Positions 53,469 through 62,798 of a stretch of DNA of 64,000 nt are shown one piece after another (position 1 is the stretch's first letter; each line of letters opens with the position of its first letter). The stretch is taken from assembly GCF_963666195.1 (NCBI RefSeq), contig NZ_OY762653.1, positions 1,831,501 through 1,895,500 of the forward strand, in the 5' to 3' direction. This DNA is from Trichococcus shcherbakoviae. GTDB lineage: Bacteria > Bacillota > Bacilli > Lactobacillales > Aerococcaceae. The notes beneath the pieces are model-generated. The model worked only from the letters and a program-made list of their open reading frames with translations. It made no database searches and was not told the DNA's origin. A program made the position numbers and the translations under genes.

Positions 53469-54536
53469 ATGGATGAAGACAATATTTTTGAGAGTCATGA
53501 ATTTGAGGCAAAAGCTGATTTTGAAATGGACTGGGAAGACTTGTTGGAAGAACTGAGCGATTATGAAATACCTGAAGAGAGATTGAGTGAATTGGCTGCT
53601 CAGGATGGTGGCTTTCCGTTCCTGGAACTGCATTTCCAAGAACTGCGCTATCTGAATTTGATGGATGAACAGCTCTATGTCGGAGAAAACGAATCTGCAG
53701 AATTCTACACAAGCATGGCGAACACATACGGCACCAGGGTAATCGATGGGATCGAATATGCCCTCATGGATGACTTCGCCTATCATTATTTTCATGAAAT
53801 GATGACGGTTGAAGCGGTGGACCGCCAAGGCAGGCAGTTCGTCATGGTCTACGGCATGCCCGATAACTGGGAGGAAATTGAGAAACAGGTAGAGGAAAAG
53901 GTCTGGGATCCCAGTGAGGAGGATGAAGTGGCGGCAGCTGATGGAACCGAGACGTGGGAACACCCGGATATGGTCATCAGCATGATCGATTTCCGCAACG
54001 AAATCATCAATCGGGCAGCGCTTGAGTTGCGAAAAAATGGCTTCCCATTGGACCTGAATTTCCAGTCCAAACGGATGTTCATGGACGATGTGCTCATATC
54101 GAGGGCGATCACACTTCAGATGCCGGGCATAATCGCGGCTTTTGAAAAGATCTCCGCAAACTTCAGTGATGTCGACCACATTGGGTTTTCGATGGATGAG
54201 AAAAGGATCCGCATTTTTTACGCCGACACGGACGAAACAATCGACCATATGCTTTCGGCTTGCGGAAAGATAGCGCACGGATCGGCAAAAAAGACCGGAA
54301 TCGGTGAGGTTTTTTATGATACTTTCTTGGATCGGGTCGAACGGGCATTGTTCGAACTGATCTTCCTTGTCAACAAACCGACAGATGAGTTGGCTTTCGT
54401 GAGTGGGGTCGCGAGGCAACGATTGGATGCTATCCGGGCAGGTGAACTGGAGTTGGGGGAACTGACCTTGGACCAGGTCAACCGGTTGATGCTCAGCTTT
54501 CCGGAACTGTTGAATTTGGAATGGCTGTTCGTTTAA
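53469..54536 (+). CDS. Conserved-looking protein of unknown function
   Basis: A 355-residue soluble, acidic protein. No signal peptide, membrane segment or known domain is recognised. The N-terminal ~40 residues are strongly acidic (FEMDWEDLLEELSDYEIPEE), and the C-terminus (ELTLDQVNRLMLSFPELLNL) is predicted helical. GGGAGGCGG precedes the ATG at 53469; the in-frame extension upstream overlaps the zinc-ribbon gene and is rejected. It pairs with the small zinc-ribbon gene in one operon. Confidence 0.7.
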   Translation: MDEDNIFESHEFEAKADFEMDWEDLLEELSDYEIPEERLSELAAQDGGFPFLELHFQELRYLNLMDEQLYVGENESAEFYTSMANTYGTRVIDGIEYALMDDFAYHYFHEMMTVEAVDRQGRQFVMVYGMPDNWEEIEKQVEEKVWDPSEEDEVAAADGTETWEHPDMVISMIDFRNEIINRAALELRKNGFPLDLNFQSKRMFMDDVLISRAITLQMPGIIAAFEKISANFSDVDHIGFSMDEKRIRIFYADTDETIDHMLSACGKIAHGSAKKTGIGEVFYDTFLDRVERALFELIFLVNKPTDELAFVSGVARQRLDAIRAGELELGELTLDQVNRLMLSFPELLNLEWLFV

Positions 54537-54549
54537 GAAAGTGAGGTTG

Positions 54550-54741
54550 TTAGCGCTCAATCAATCCCCTTAGAGCTTCGTCGTATTCAGCCATGGATTC
54601 AATCACACATGCTAAAAATGTTTCCGAATCATTCGTTTTCTGATTTTGTTGTCGGGAAAGAAGGGTGCTTCGCGCATCTGATGAGAGTCGAATGATCCTG
54701 GCGGATGCTCTTTTGGCTGAGAACCGATTTATCTTTTTCAT
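54550..54741 (-). CDS. Small basic hypothetical protein
   Basis: A 63-residue protein beginning MKKINRFSAKRASARIIRLS: basic N-terminal half, then a helical-looking acidic half (ETFLACVIESMAEYDEALRG). GAAAGGCGTG lies upstream of the ATG at 54741; a GTG at 54750 is too close to it. It converges on the preceding gene with a 13-base gap. No family is recognised. Confidence 0.5.
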   Translation of the reverse strand: MKKINRFSAKRASARIIRLSSDARSTLLSRQQNQKTNDSETFLACVIESMAEYDEALRGLIER

Positions 54742-54911
54742 ACTGTTCACGCCTTTCGAAGAAATGGATTTTAGTTATTCATAGCTTATCAGAAAAACCT
54801 CACGATTGTATCAATATTTTTCGTTTTCACCAGAAAAACGCTTGTAAATCTGCCGTTATAATGGTACATTCTCATTATAATCTAATGTTCGGAAGAGAGA
54901 AGGGAATCAGC

Positions 54912-56075
54912 ATGAATTATGTATTTATTTCACCCCATTTTCCCAGTAATTTCAAGAATTTCGCGGTCGGTCTGAAGAAGGCGGGCGTGCATGTTTTCGG
55001 GATCGCCAGCGAACCTTACGAGTTGTTGGATACGGACTTGCGCGAGAGTCTGACCGAGTATTTCCGCGTCAATGATATGGAAAATTATGATGAAATGCTG
55101 CGCGCGGTGGCTTACTTGACATACAAGCACGGCAAAATGGACCGAATCGAATCGCACAATGAATACTGGTTGGCGCAGGATGCGCGTCTGCGCACCGATT
55201 TCAACGTGTTCGGCTTCAAAAATGAGGATATGGCCTTCGTAAAACTAAAGTCAGCCATGAAAGAAAAATTCAGCGAAGTCGGCATTCGGGTAGCGCGCGG
55301 GCGCGTCATCGGTGACTATCACGATGCCCTCGGGTTATGCCACGAATACGGCTTTCCGGTCTGCATCAAGCCTGATTCAGGCGTAGGTGCGGCGGACACG
55401 CACAAAATCCGTTCCGAAGAGGAACTAGGGTACTTTTTCCATGTGAAGAATCCTTATGAGTCCTACATTCTCGAGGAATTCATCGATGGAAAGATCGTCA
55501 CGTATGATGGCTTGACCGATGCAAACGGGAATATCCTTTTCGATGCTACTCTGGTGTACGAAAAAGCCGTGTTGGAAATCGTCGAAAAAAATGCGGATAT
55601 GTTCTACTATGTCGACCGCAATATGCCGGATGATTTGCGTGAAATCGGCACCAAGCTCGTGCAGGCTTTCAATGTCCGTGAGCGTTTCTTCCATTTTGAG
55701 TTTTTCCGTTTGCCTGACGGCAGCCTTGTTGCCCTGGAGGCCAACCTGCGTCCGCCTGGCGGGCATACGATGGACATGTGGAACTGGGCGAATGACGCCG
55801 ATCTCTATGCCGCTTATGGCGAACTGGTCGCGACCGGAAATTTCACGGCGCAGATGCATTTTCCTTATTACTGCTGCTACGTCAGCCGCAAGGGCGTCCA
55901 TCCTTACCGCTTCACACATGAGGAAGTGATGGCCCGTTACGGTGGCAACGTGGTCCTGTTTGAAGAAATGCCGGGGATTTTTGCGGCTATTATGGGGGAT
56001 TTCGGCTACGTGATCCGTGCGGCAGAATATCAAGAACTGATGGACATCATCCACATGATTTCCGTAACCGAATAG
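54912..56075 (+). CDS. ATP-grasp family ligase of unknown substrate
   Basis: A 387-residue protein of the ATP-grasp fold. An N-terminal preATP-grasp region (NYVFISPHFPSNFKNFAVGL) precedes the ATP-binding segments GFPVCIKPDSGVGAADTHKI and YILEEFIDGKIVTYDG. The metal-binding end is FHFEFFRLPDGSLVALEANL followed by RPPGGHTMDMWNWA. Such enzymes join a carboxylate to an amine or thiol through an acyl phosphate. GAGAAGGGAATC precedes the ATG. An esterase follows after 15 bases. Product unknown. Confidence 0.82.
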   Translation: MNYVFISPHFPSNFKNFAVGLKKAGVHVFGIASEPYELLDTDLRESLTEYFRVNDMENYDEMLRAVAYLTYKHGKMDRIESHNEYWLAQDARLRTDFNVFGFKNEDMAFVKLKSAMKEKFSEVGIRVARGRVIGDYHDALGLCHEYGFPVCIKPDSGVGAADTHKIRSEEELGYFFHVKNPYESYILEEFIDGKIVTYDGLTDANGNILFDATLVYEKAVLEIVEKNADMFYYVDRNMPDDLREIGTKLVQAFNVRERFFHFEFFRLPDGSLVALEANLRPPGGHTMDMWNWANDADLYAAYGELVATGNFTAQMHFPYYCCYVSRKGVHPYRFTHEEVMARYGGNVVLFEEMPGIFAAIMGDFGYVIRAAEYQELMDIIHMISVTE

Positions 56076-56090
56076 ACTGGGGGAAATAAG

Positions 56091-56840
56091 ATGCACGTAG
56101 AATATTCATCACAATGGAGCGGTCACCTAAACCGTGAGATGCGTTTCAATCGCTATGGACATGCTGGTAAACCGATCATCGTCTTCCCATCATCCGGGGG
56201 AAGCCACAACGAATACGCGGACTTCGGCATGATTGAAGCTTGCCAGTGGTTCATCGACCAAGGCTTGGTGCAGTTTTACACGCCGGACAGCGTGGACAAC
56301 GAATCCTGGCTGTGCGAATGGAAAAGTCCCTACGACCGCGCCAATATGCACGAACTCTATGACCGCTACATCATCGAGGAACTGGTGCCGCACATCAAGC
56401 ACCAGACGAACCATCAGGGACCGATGATCGCGACCGGCTGCAGCATGGGCGGCTACCACAGCCTGAACTTTTACCTGCGCTATCCGGACGTCTTCGACAG
56501 CGTCATCGCGCTGAGCGGGCTCTACGATGTCCGTTATTTCTTCGGGGATTACCATGACCGCAACGTTTATGAGAACTCCCCGATCGACTACCTTTGGAAT
56601 CTGAATGACGGCTGGTTCCTGGACAAATACCGTTCCGGCAACATCATCGTCGCCACCGGCCAAGGCAATTGGGAAGAAGTCAGCATCAAAGACACGAAGA
56701 AAATCGAAGAAGTGCTGCGCTTCAAGAACATCCCCGCCTGGATCGATTTTTGGGGCACTGATGTCCACCACGACTGGGAATGGTGGCGCGTCCAGATGCC
56801 GTATTTCTTGGGCAAACTGAATGAGCAAGGCAAACTATAA
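56091..56840 (+). CDS. Esterase-family alpha/beta hydrolase
   Basis: A 249-residue hydrolase of the esterase D / putative-esterase type. The nucleophile is Ser118 in ATGCSMGGYHSLNF; the acid is probably near GLYDVRYFFGDYHDRNVYEN and the histidine is in WGTDVHHDWEWWR. No signal peptide, so it acts in the cytoplasm. CTGGGGGAAATAAG precedes the ATG. It is tightly coupled to the ATP-grasp gene, suggesting that the two act on the same metabolite. Confidence 0.85.
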   Translation: MHVEYSSQWSGHLNREMRFNRYGHAGKPIIVFPSSGGSHNEYADFGMIEACQWFIDQGLVQFYTPDSVDNESWLCEWKSPYDRANMHELYDRYIIEELVPHIKHQTNHQGPMIATGCSMGGYHSLNFYLRYPDVFDSVIALSGLYDVRYFFGDYHDRNVYENSPIDYLWNLNDGWFLDKYRSGNIIVATGQGNWEEVSIKDTKKIEEVLRFKNIPAWIDFWGTDVHHDWEWWRVQMPYFLGKLNEQGKL

Positions 56841-56852
56841 TGATGAAAAATC

Positions 56853-56886
56853 TGTCCTTTCAGCGTTTTGCTGAGAGGGCCTTTTT
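56853..56886 (+). terminator. Terminator after the ATP-grasp/esterase operon
   Basis: CCTTTCAGC and GCTGAGAGGG form the stem around GTTTT, followed by a CCTTTTTG tail. Confidence 0.8.
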
Positions 56887-56960
56887 GTTGCGCGTAAAAA
56901 ATGAAATTCTCTCGAATTCAGGGTGCAGCAGCTTCAAAATTGATTATAATAATACTATTG

Positions 56961-56977
56961 TTCTGGATTGTCCAGAA
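56961..56977. promoter_or_regulatory. Palindrome upstream of the ascorbate-class PTS operon
   Basis: TTCTGGA-TTG-TCCAGAA is a perfect 7-bp inverted repeat. TATAAT (56945-56950) lies 10 bases upstream, so the palindrome would cover the start of transcription. It could be an operator for the PRD regulator or for another repressor. Confidence 0.5.
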
Positions 56978-57153
56978 AAAATAGACAAACGCTAGTAGCT
57001 GCAGCACGCCTTCAATCATTCATTTCCATTGGTATGAAAGCGTTTTTGGAATTGGGTCCAGTCGATTTTCGATTTCGGGAAAACGGTTGGACCGAGATAA
57101 GCTTCAAATGAAAAGGGTTGCAAGCTATACTAGGTTTCGTAAGGAGGGTGTAC

Positions 57154-59217
57154 ATGTACGACAATCGATTATTGATTCTCCTCAAAAAAATCATCGCCAT
57201 GCCGCAGATGCATTATTGGGAATTGGGATTGAAGATGAACGAGCCGACGAACGTGCTCATGCAGGACTTAGCTACCTTGAATGAGTTGTTGGCCAAAAAT
57301 GATTTTCCAACGGTGTCAGTTGATCCGGAAAAATACACCGTGCCCAAATCCTTGATCGCCATGGAGGATGCGCTTCAAAAAGTTTTCGCTTCACCGCAGA
57401 TTTATCTCGATGAAGAGGAGCGGATGTATATGCTTTACCTGTATACATTCATCCGCAAAGATTTTATTTCCAATTTTCACTATCAGGATCTATTGAAAGT
57501 AAGCAAGAACACGACATTGGCCGATATCAAACGGCTGCGCTGCAAGTTGTCTGAATACGGAACTACCTTGGAATATCAGCGTTCGAGAGGGTACTTTTTG
57601 GAGGGGAATGAGGCCGATAAACGGCGGATGGCTTTCCACAGCATCAGCCAGCTGTTGCGCCACGCTTCCGGAAATTGGGCATTGAACTATATTGCGGAAG
57701 ATTGGCAGGAAACGATCGACCTTGAGCCGGTCATTCGGATCATCAAGGCCTACGCAAACGAACACAATATGCATTATGTGGAGGAACGGATCCGTGACTC
57801 GCTTTATCTTATCCTTTACACGAGGATCCGGGTAGCGCGTGTCCAAGGGCACCTGACTTTTACAGAGAAACAGCAAGGAGTTCTGTCGGCAAGCCCGTTA
57901 TGGGAGTTGGCAGAGAAGGTTTACCGCCACTTGTTCAAGGATTTCGAGATTCAAGGGGAGAAAGAGGAAATTGGCTTCATCGTGATGCTTTTCCTGGGAA
58001 CAATCGAGGGCAAATGGGAAAGCAGCGAAGATGAAGCCCTCAAGAAAATCACAATGGCCATCATTTCCGAAATGGAACGGATCGCCGTCGTATCTTTCGA
58101 AAGGAAAGAGGAACTCTTCCGAAACCTGTATCTTCATCTGGTGCCTGCCTATTACCGCATTCTTTTCGGAATCGAGCTTGATAATGTCTTGACGGAAATG
58201 ATCCAGGCCAAACACAAAAGGTTGTTCATTTTGGTGAAGCGTGCGCTTAAACCGTTAGAAGAATATGCGGAAGGTGCGATGACCGATGATGAGATCGCTT
58301 ATTTCACGATCCATTTCGGCGGCGAGATAGAAGGCCAAATCAATAAGCAGAGTACGTATCGGGCAGCGGTCATTTGTCCGAGCGGCATCAGTTCTTCTTT
58401 GATTCTGCTTTCGGAGCTGCGCCAAATGTTCGGAAATATCAGTTGGATAGATGGACACAATTTGGAAAGTTTTTACGATCTCGATTCGAAGGAATATGAT
58501 CTCGTCTTTTCAACCGTATATGTCGAATCCGCCAAACCCGTATTCATAGTGAACCCGATGATGAACGCGGAATCAAAAAGGCACCTGATCCGCGCAGTAC
58601 TGGATGCTTTTCCGGTAGACAGTTATTTAGGGCCGGACCTGAATGCGCTCATAGCGATCATCAAGAAACATGCAAAAATTGAAAATGAAGGGGCCTTACG
58701 GAACGAGTTGAGCATGACTTTGAATCCAACAGATGCCTACGGAAGGAGATATACGCCTATGTTAAAAGATTTATTGGTAGCGGATACGATTCAATTTGCC
58801 GATCAGTGCGCTGATTGGGAGCAGGCGATCCGTTTTGCAGGAAACCCGTTATTGGAAAATGACACAATCTCGAGCGATTATATCGCAGCGATGATCAATA
58901 AAGTGAAAGAATTCGGTCCATTTATCGACTTGGGGAAAGGTGTTGCCATCCCGCATGCCAGACCGGAGGAAGGGGTCAACCGCATCGGTATGTCGATGCT
59001 GCGGCTCAAGGAACCGGTGAATCTATTGGGGGATGAAGCCCATGCAGTGGATACGATCATCTGTATCGCAGCTATCGACAACAAAACCCACCTGAAGGCA
59101 TTGTCGGAATTGACCGGCATCCTGAGTTCAGAAGATAAATTGTCGGAATTGAAAGCAGCAACTACCAGCAAAGAAATCATAAATATGTTCAGTGAAGGGG
59201 AGAAAGTCAATGGTTAG
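57154..59217 (+). CDS. PRD-containing PTS regulator with EIIB-like and EIIA domains
   Basis: A 687-residue BglG/MtlR-type regulator. In order: helix-turn-helix regions (~1-165), two PRDs (~180-400, with EIGFIVMLFLGTIEG and DEIAYFTIHFGGEIEGQ), an EIIB-like domain (~415-500, AAVICPSGISSSLILLSELR with a Cys) and a C-terminal EIIA of the fructose/mannitol type (~540-687). The EIIA active histidine is in GVAIPHARPEEGVNRIGM. AAGGAGGGTGTAC precedes the ATG at 57154. The stop overlaps the EIIB gene by 8 bases. No separate EIIA gene is present, so this domain may serve transport as well as regulation. Confidence 0.88.
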   Translation: MYDNRLLILLKKIIAMPQMHYWELGLKMNEPTNVLMQDLATLNELLAKNDFPTVSVDPEKYTVPKSLIAMEDALQKVFASPQIYLDEEERMYMLYLYTFIRKDFISNFHYQDLLKVSKNTTLADIKRLRCKLSEYGTTLEYQRSRGYFLEGNEADKRRMAFHSISQLLRHASGNWALNYIAEDWQETIDLEPVIRIIKAYANEHNMHYVEERIRDSLYLILYTRIRVARVQGHLTFTEKQQGVLSASPLWELAEKVYRHLFKDFEIQGEKEEIGFIVMLFLGTIEGKWESSEDEALKKITMAIISEMERIAVVSFERKEELFRNLYLHLVPAYYRILFGIELDNVLTEMIQAKHKRLFILVKRALKPLEEYAEGAMTDDEIAYFTIHFGGEIEGQINKQSTYRAAVICPSGISSSLILLSELRQMFGNISWIDGHNLESFYDLDSKEYDLVFSTVYVESAKPVFIVNPMMNAESKRHLIRAVLDAFPVDSYLGPDLNALIAIIKKHAKIENEGALRNELSMTLNPTDAYGRRYTPMLKDLLVADTIQFADQCADWEQAIRFAGNPLLENDTISSDYIAAMINKVKEFGPFIDLGKGVAIPHARPEEGVNRIGMSMLRLKEPVNLLGDEAHAVDTIICIAAIDNKTHLKALSELTGILSSEDKLSELKAATTSKEIINMFSEGEKVNG

Positions 59218-59500
59218 ATTTGGAGCAGCGTGTGGTTCAGGTTTGGGTTCGAGTTTTATGGTGGAAATGAACATTCAATCGATCTTAAGGGAACTGGGGG
59301 TAAGCGACAAAGTAACGGTGCAGCATTACGACCTAAGTTCTGCAAGTCCAGGTGAAGCGGATGTGTGGTTCGTTGGGCAAGACCTGGAGAATTCTGCGGG
59401 ACATCTCGGCGATGTGCGCTTCTTGAAAAGCATTATTGACATGAATGAACTGCGCGAAAAAGTGACGCAAGCATGCAAAGACAAAGGTTTGATCGCATAA
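59210..59500 (+). CDS. ulaB: PTS EIIB, ascorbate/lactose-fold class
   Basis: A 96-residue soluble EIIB. The phosphorylated Cys8 lies in RFGAACGSGLGSSFMVEM, the signature of UlaB-type proteins. AAGGGGAGAAAG precedes the ATG, which overlaps the regulator gene by 8 bases. It passes phosphate to the sugar carried by the EIIC that follows. Confidence 0.9.
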   Translation: MVRFGAACGSGLGSSFMVEMNIQSILRELGVSDKVTVQHYDLSSASPGEADVWFVGQDLENSAGHLGDVRFLKSIIDMNELREKVTQACKDKGLIA

Positions 59501-59526
59501 AATAAAATCGAAGAGGTGTAGAGATT

Positions 59527-60888
59527 ATGAATGGACTATTAGATATCCTGATTGACATTGCCAGTACCCCTGCCATTTTAGTAGCTTTAATCGCTGTTTT
59601 GGGTTCCGTGCTTCAAAAGAAATCAACAACAGATGTTGTCAAAGGCGGCGTAAAGACATTCGTCGGGTTCCTGGTTGTGACTGCAGGAGCCGGCGTGATC
59701 GTCGGTGCGTTGGAGCCTTTTGGGGAAATGTTCAAAGTAGCCTTTAACATGCAAGGTGTTATCCCGAATAATGAAGCAATCGTAGCTGTCGCATTAGACC
59801 AATACGGCACAAGTACAGCCCTTATCATGTTGTCGGGGATGATCTTCAACATCCTGATTGCACGCTTCACTAAATTCAAATACATTTTCTTGACCGGTCA
59901 CCATACGCTGTACATGGCGTGCATGGTTGCGGTAATCATGTCCGTTGCCGGCTTCACTTCTCTGTCGCTTATTTTATTAGGTGGATTGGTTTTAGGGATC
60001 ATCATGTCCGTATCGCCGGCATTGGTTCAACGCTTCATGGTTGAATTGACAGGCAATGACTCGGTAGCTTTGGGACACTTTAGTGCCGTCAGCTATGCAT
60101 TGAGCGGATATGTCGGTAAATTAATCGGAAATAAAGAAAAGTCTACGGAAGACATCAAATTCCCTAAGAGCCTTGGTTTCCTTCGTGATTCAACCGTCAG
60201 CATCGCGATTACGATGACTGTTCTCTACACCATAGTTGCCTTGTTTACAGGCTCTGCATACATCCAAGAAAATTTAAGCGGCGGGACGAACTATCTGATC
60301 TTCGCTTTACAGCAGTCCGGTTCATTCGCAGCCGGCGTGTTCGTAATTCTTGCTGGTGTTCGTCTGATCCTGAATGAAATCGTTCCGGCCTTCAAAGGGA
60401 TCTCCGATAAATTGGTTCCGAATGCAAAACCAGCATTGGACTGCCCAATCGTTTATCCGTATGCGCCAAATGCTGTACTGATCGGTTTCTTCTCAAGTTT
60501 TGTAGGTGGACTTGTCAGCATGGTCATCATGATCTTCACTGGCGGTGTCATCATCCTTCCGGGTGTAGTCCCACATTTCTTTGTTGGAGCGACTGCCGGG
60601 GTCATCGGGAATTCTTCAGGCGGACTAAGAGGTGCAATCGCCGGTTCATTCCTGCAAGGTATGTTGATCAGCTTCTTGCCGCTATTCTTAATGCCGGTAT
60701 TGGGCGAATTAGGTTTTGCTGGATCCACATTCTCAGATGCCGACTTTGCTTCATCAGGCATCATTCTTGGCAGCCTGGCTAATATGGGCGGTAAGACAGC
60801 AATCATGATCGGTATCGCAATCGTTATTGCAATCATGCTGGCTTTGACTGCTCTTGATAAAAACAAAAAAACAGTAACCGCAGAATAA
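59527..60888 (+). CDS. ulaA: PTS EIIC, ascorbate class (SgaT/UlaA)
   Basis: A 453-residue membrane transporter with about 11 hydrophobic segments. Typical features are TPAILVALIAVLGSVLQKKS near the start, the segment FLTGHHTLYMACMVAVIM and LDCPIVYPYAPNAVLIGF. GAAGAGGTG precedes the ATG. Carried substrate may be L-ascorbate or a pentitol-like compound; the transketolase genes downstream favour a pentose phosphate product. Confidence 0.9.
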   Translation: MNGLLDILIDIASTPAILVALIAVLGSVLQKKSTTDVVKGGVKTFVGFLVVTAGAGVIVGALEPFGEMFKVAFNMQGVIPNNEAIVAVALDQYGTSTALIMLSGMIFNILIARFTKFKYIFLTGHHTLYMACMVAVIMSVAGFTSLSLILLGGLVLGIIMSVSPALVQRFMVELTGNDSVALGHFSAVSYALSGYVGKLIGNKEKSTEDIKFPKSLGFLRDSTVSIAITMTVLYTIVALFTGSAYIQENLSGGTNYLIFALQQSGSFAAGVFVILAGVRLILNEIVPAFKGISDKLVPNAKPALDCPIVYPYAPNAVLIGFFSSFVGGLVSMVIMIFTGGVIILPGVVPHFFVGATAGVIGNSSGGLRGAIAGSFLQGMLISFLPLFLMPVLGELGFAGSTFSDADFASSGIILGSLANMGGKTAIMIGIAIVIAIMLALTALDKNKKTVTAE

Positions 60889-60904
60889 GGAGGAAGTGGC
60901 ATAC

Positions 60905-61741
60905 ATGGATAACCAAGCAATAAAAAACTTAGCAGATCAGATTCGGTACTATACCTTAAAAGAATTGAACTATATGGGTTACGGGCATTACGGCGGCAGT
61001 CTCTCGATTGTGGAGACGCTCGCCGTCCTCTATGGCTATCAACTGCAAGTAAGTCCTGAAACGAAGGATGACCTGAACCGCGATTTCTTCGTCCTTTCGA
61101 AAGGGCATGCCGGACCTGCGTTGTACGCAACCCTATTCTTGAAAGGTTACATCACTGAAGACTGGCTCTACACATTGAACCAGAATGGTACGAATTTGCC
61201 GTCGCATCCGGACAAAAATAAAACACCAGGCGTGGATATGACAACCGGATCGCTGGGTCAAGGCATTTCCGCCGCTACGGGGATTGCGTATGGGAACAAG
61301 CTTGCCGGGCGCAATAACTATACCTACTGTGTAGTCGGGGATGGTGAACTGAATGAAGGGCAATGCTGGGAAGCAATACAATTTGCCGCCCATAGACAGC
61401 TCGATCATTTCATCCTGTTCATCGACGACAACAAGAAACAACTCGATGGGTATACGACTGAAATCTGCAATCCGTTTGATTTCGAAGCGAAATTCGCTGC
61501 TTTCGGATTCCATACACGGAAAGCCGACGGATCTTCAGTTGAAGAAATCAATGCCGCAGTCGAAACGGCTAAGTCCCTGACAGGGAAGCCGATCGCCATC
61601 GTACTGGATACGGTAAAAGGTCAAGGGGTTCCGTACATCGAAGACATGTACAGCAACCACCACCTTCGCTTGGATGATGCGGCAAAGGCTGCCATTGAGG
61701 CGACTACTGAAAAAATCGGCATTGAGATAGGAGTGAGATAA
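60905..61741 (+). CDS. Transketolase N-terminal subunit
   Basis: A 278-residue thiamine-diphosphate-binding half of a split transketolase. Motifs are LSKGHAGPALYATLFLKGY, TGSLGQGISAATGIAYGNKL and VVGDGELNEGQCWEA (TPP/Mg site). AAGGAGGAAG precedes the ATG at 60905; a GTG at 60896 is too close. It is followed after 2 bases by the C-terminal subunit. In this operon it probably feeds the sugar phosphate produced by the PTS into the pentose phosphate pathway. Confidence 0.92.
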   Translation: MDNQAIKNLADQIRYYTLKELNYMGYGHYGGSLSIVETLAVLYGYQLQVSPETKDDLNRDFFVLSKGHAGPALYATLFLKGYITEDWLYTLNQNGTNLPSHPDKNKTPGVDMTTGSLGQGISAATGIAYGNKLAGRNNYTYCVVGDGELNEGQCWEAIQFAAHRQLDHFILFIDDNKKQLDGYTTEICNPFDFEAKFAAFGFHTRKADGSSVEEINAAVETAKSLTGKPIAIVLDTVKGQGVPYIEDMYSNHHLRLDDAAKAAIEATTEKIGIEIGVR

Positions 61742-61743
61742 GG

Positions 61744-62712
61744 ATGACTTTTGAAGCGAAAATTGGGAAAACCGAATTGCGTGAAGTATACCGAAAATTC
61801 TTGTTGGATAAAGCGAGAAAAGACGACAGCATCGTTGTGCTGGAAGCAGACTTGTCGAGCTCGATGTCCACGGATAAAATCAAGGAAGAGTTGGGCGATC
61901 GCTACATCAACGTAGGGATCATGGAGGCCCAGGAAGTATCTTGCGCCGCAGGACTTTCGGTAGCCGGGTTCAAACCCTATATCCATACTTTCGGACCGTT
62001 CGCGAGCAGACGGGTATTCGACCAGATCTTCATCTCGGTCGCCTATGCCGGAACGAATGTGACCATCATCGGCTCCGATGCGGGCGTCACAGCGGAGGCC
62101 AATGGTGGAACGCATATGCCTTTCGAGGAGTTGTCCCTATTGCGTGCCATCCCGGATGCGCATGTCTATGAGGCCAGCGATGACAAATGCTTGCAGGCTA
62201 TCCTTGAAGAAACGTACCATACGGATGGCTTGAACTATGTGCGGATGATCCGTAAAAACGCGATCGAAATCTATCCGGAAGGAGAAACTTTCGAAGACGG
62301 CTTCAAGCTGTTGCGGGAAGGTTCCGATGTCAGCATCATCGCTTCGGGGATCATGGTATCCGATGCTTTGCAGGCTGCAGATCGGTTAGCGGAAGAAGGC
62401 ATCTCAGCCACGGTCATCGATCTATATCGGGTCAAACCGGTGAATGAAGCGGCTTTACTGAAAGCTGCTGAAACGGGCGCAATCGTGACAGCCGAGAACC
62501 ACAATGTCATCGGCGGCATCGGCAGCGCGGTAGCCGAAACATTGGCTGAACTGAAGCCGACTTTGCAATATCGCGTCGGCGTCCGCGAAGCTTTCGGACA
62601 AGTCGGGAAAGTGGATTATCTGAAGGAACAATACGGTCTGACCGTGGAAAACATTGTTGCACAGGCCAAAAAATTGGTTGATCAAAAAACAAAGGTTGGC
62701 GTGAACGTGTAA
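61744..62712 (+). CDS. Transketolase C-terminal subunit
   Basis: A 322-residue partner carrying the pyrimidine-binding and C-terminal domains. VVLEADLSSSMSTDKIKEEL, NVGIMEAQEVSCAAGLSVAG with the catalytic Glu, and PYIHTFGPFASRRVFDQI are characteristic, as is GSDAGVTAEANGGTHMPFEE. GGAGTGAGATAAG precedes the ATG. Together with the gene upstream it forms a complete transketolase. A terminator follows. Confidence 0.92.
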   Translation: MTFEAKIGKTELREVYRKFLLDKARKDDSIVVLEADLSSSMSTDKIKEELGDRYINVGIMEAQEVSCAAGLSVAGFKPYIHTFGPFASRRVFDQIFISVAYAGTNVTIIGSDAGVTAEANGGTHMPFEELSLLRAIPDAHVYEASDDKCLQAILEETYHTDGLNYVRMIRKNAIEIYPEGETFEDGFKLLREGSDVSIIASGIMVSDALQAADRLAEEGISATVIDLYRVKPVNEAALLKAAETGAIVTAENHNVIGGIGSAVAETLAELKPTLQYRVGVREAFGQVGKVDYLKEQYGLTVENIVAQAKKLVDQKTKVGVNV

Positions 62713-62718
62713 CGTCTG

Positions 62719-62766
62719 AAAAGGAACGGAAAGCAGGGGACGTCCTGTTTTTCCGTTCCTTTTTTA
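62719..62766 (+). terminator. Terminator after the transketolase operon
   Basis: AAAGGAACGGAAAGCAGG and CCTGTTTTTCCGTTCCTTT form a long stem ending in six T residues. Confidence 0.9.
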
Positions 62767-62798
62767 ATGGTCAAAACAAATTAGTCGTTCTTGATGAA

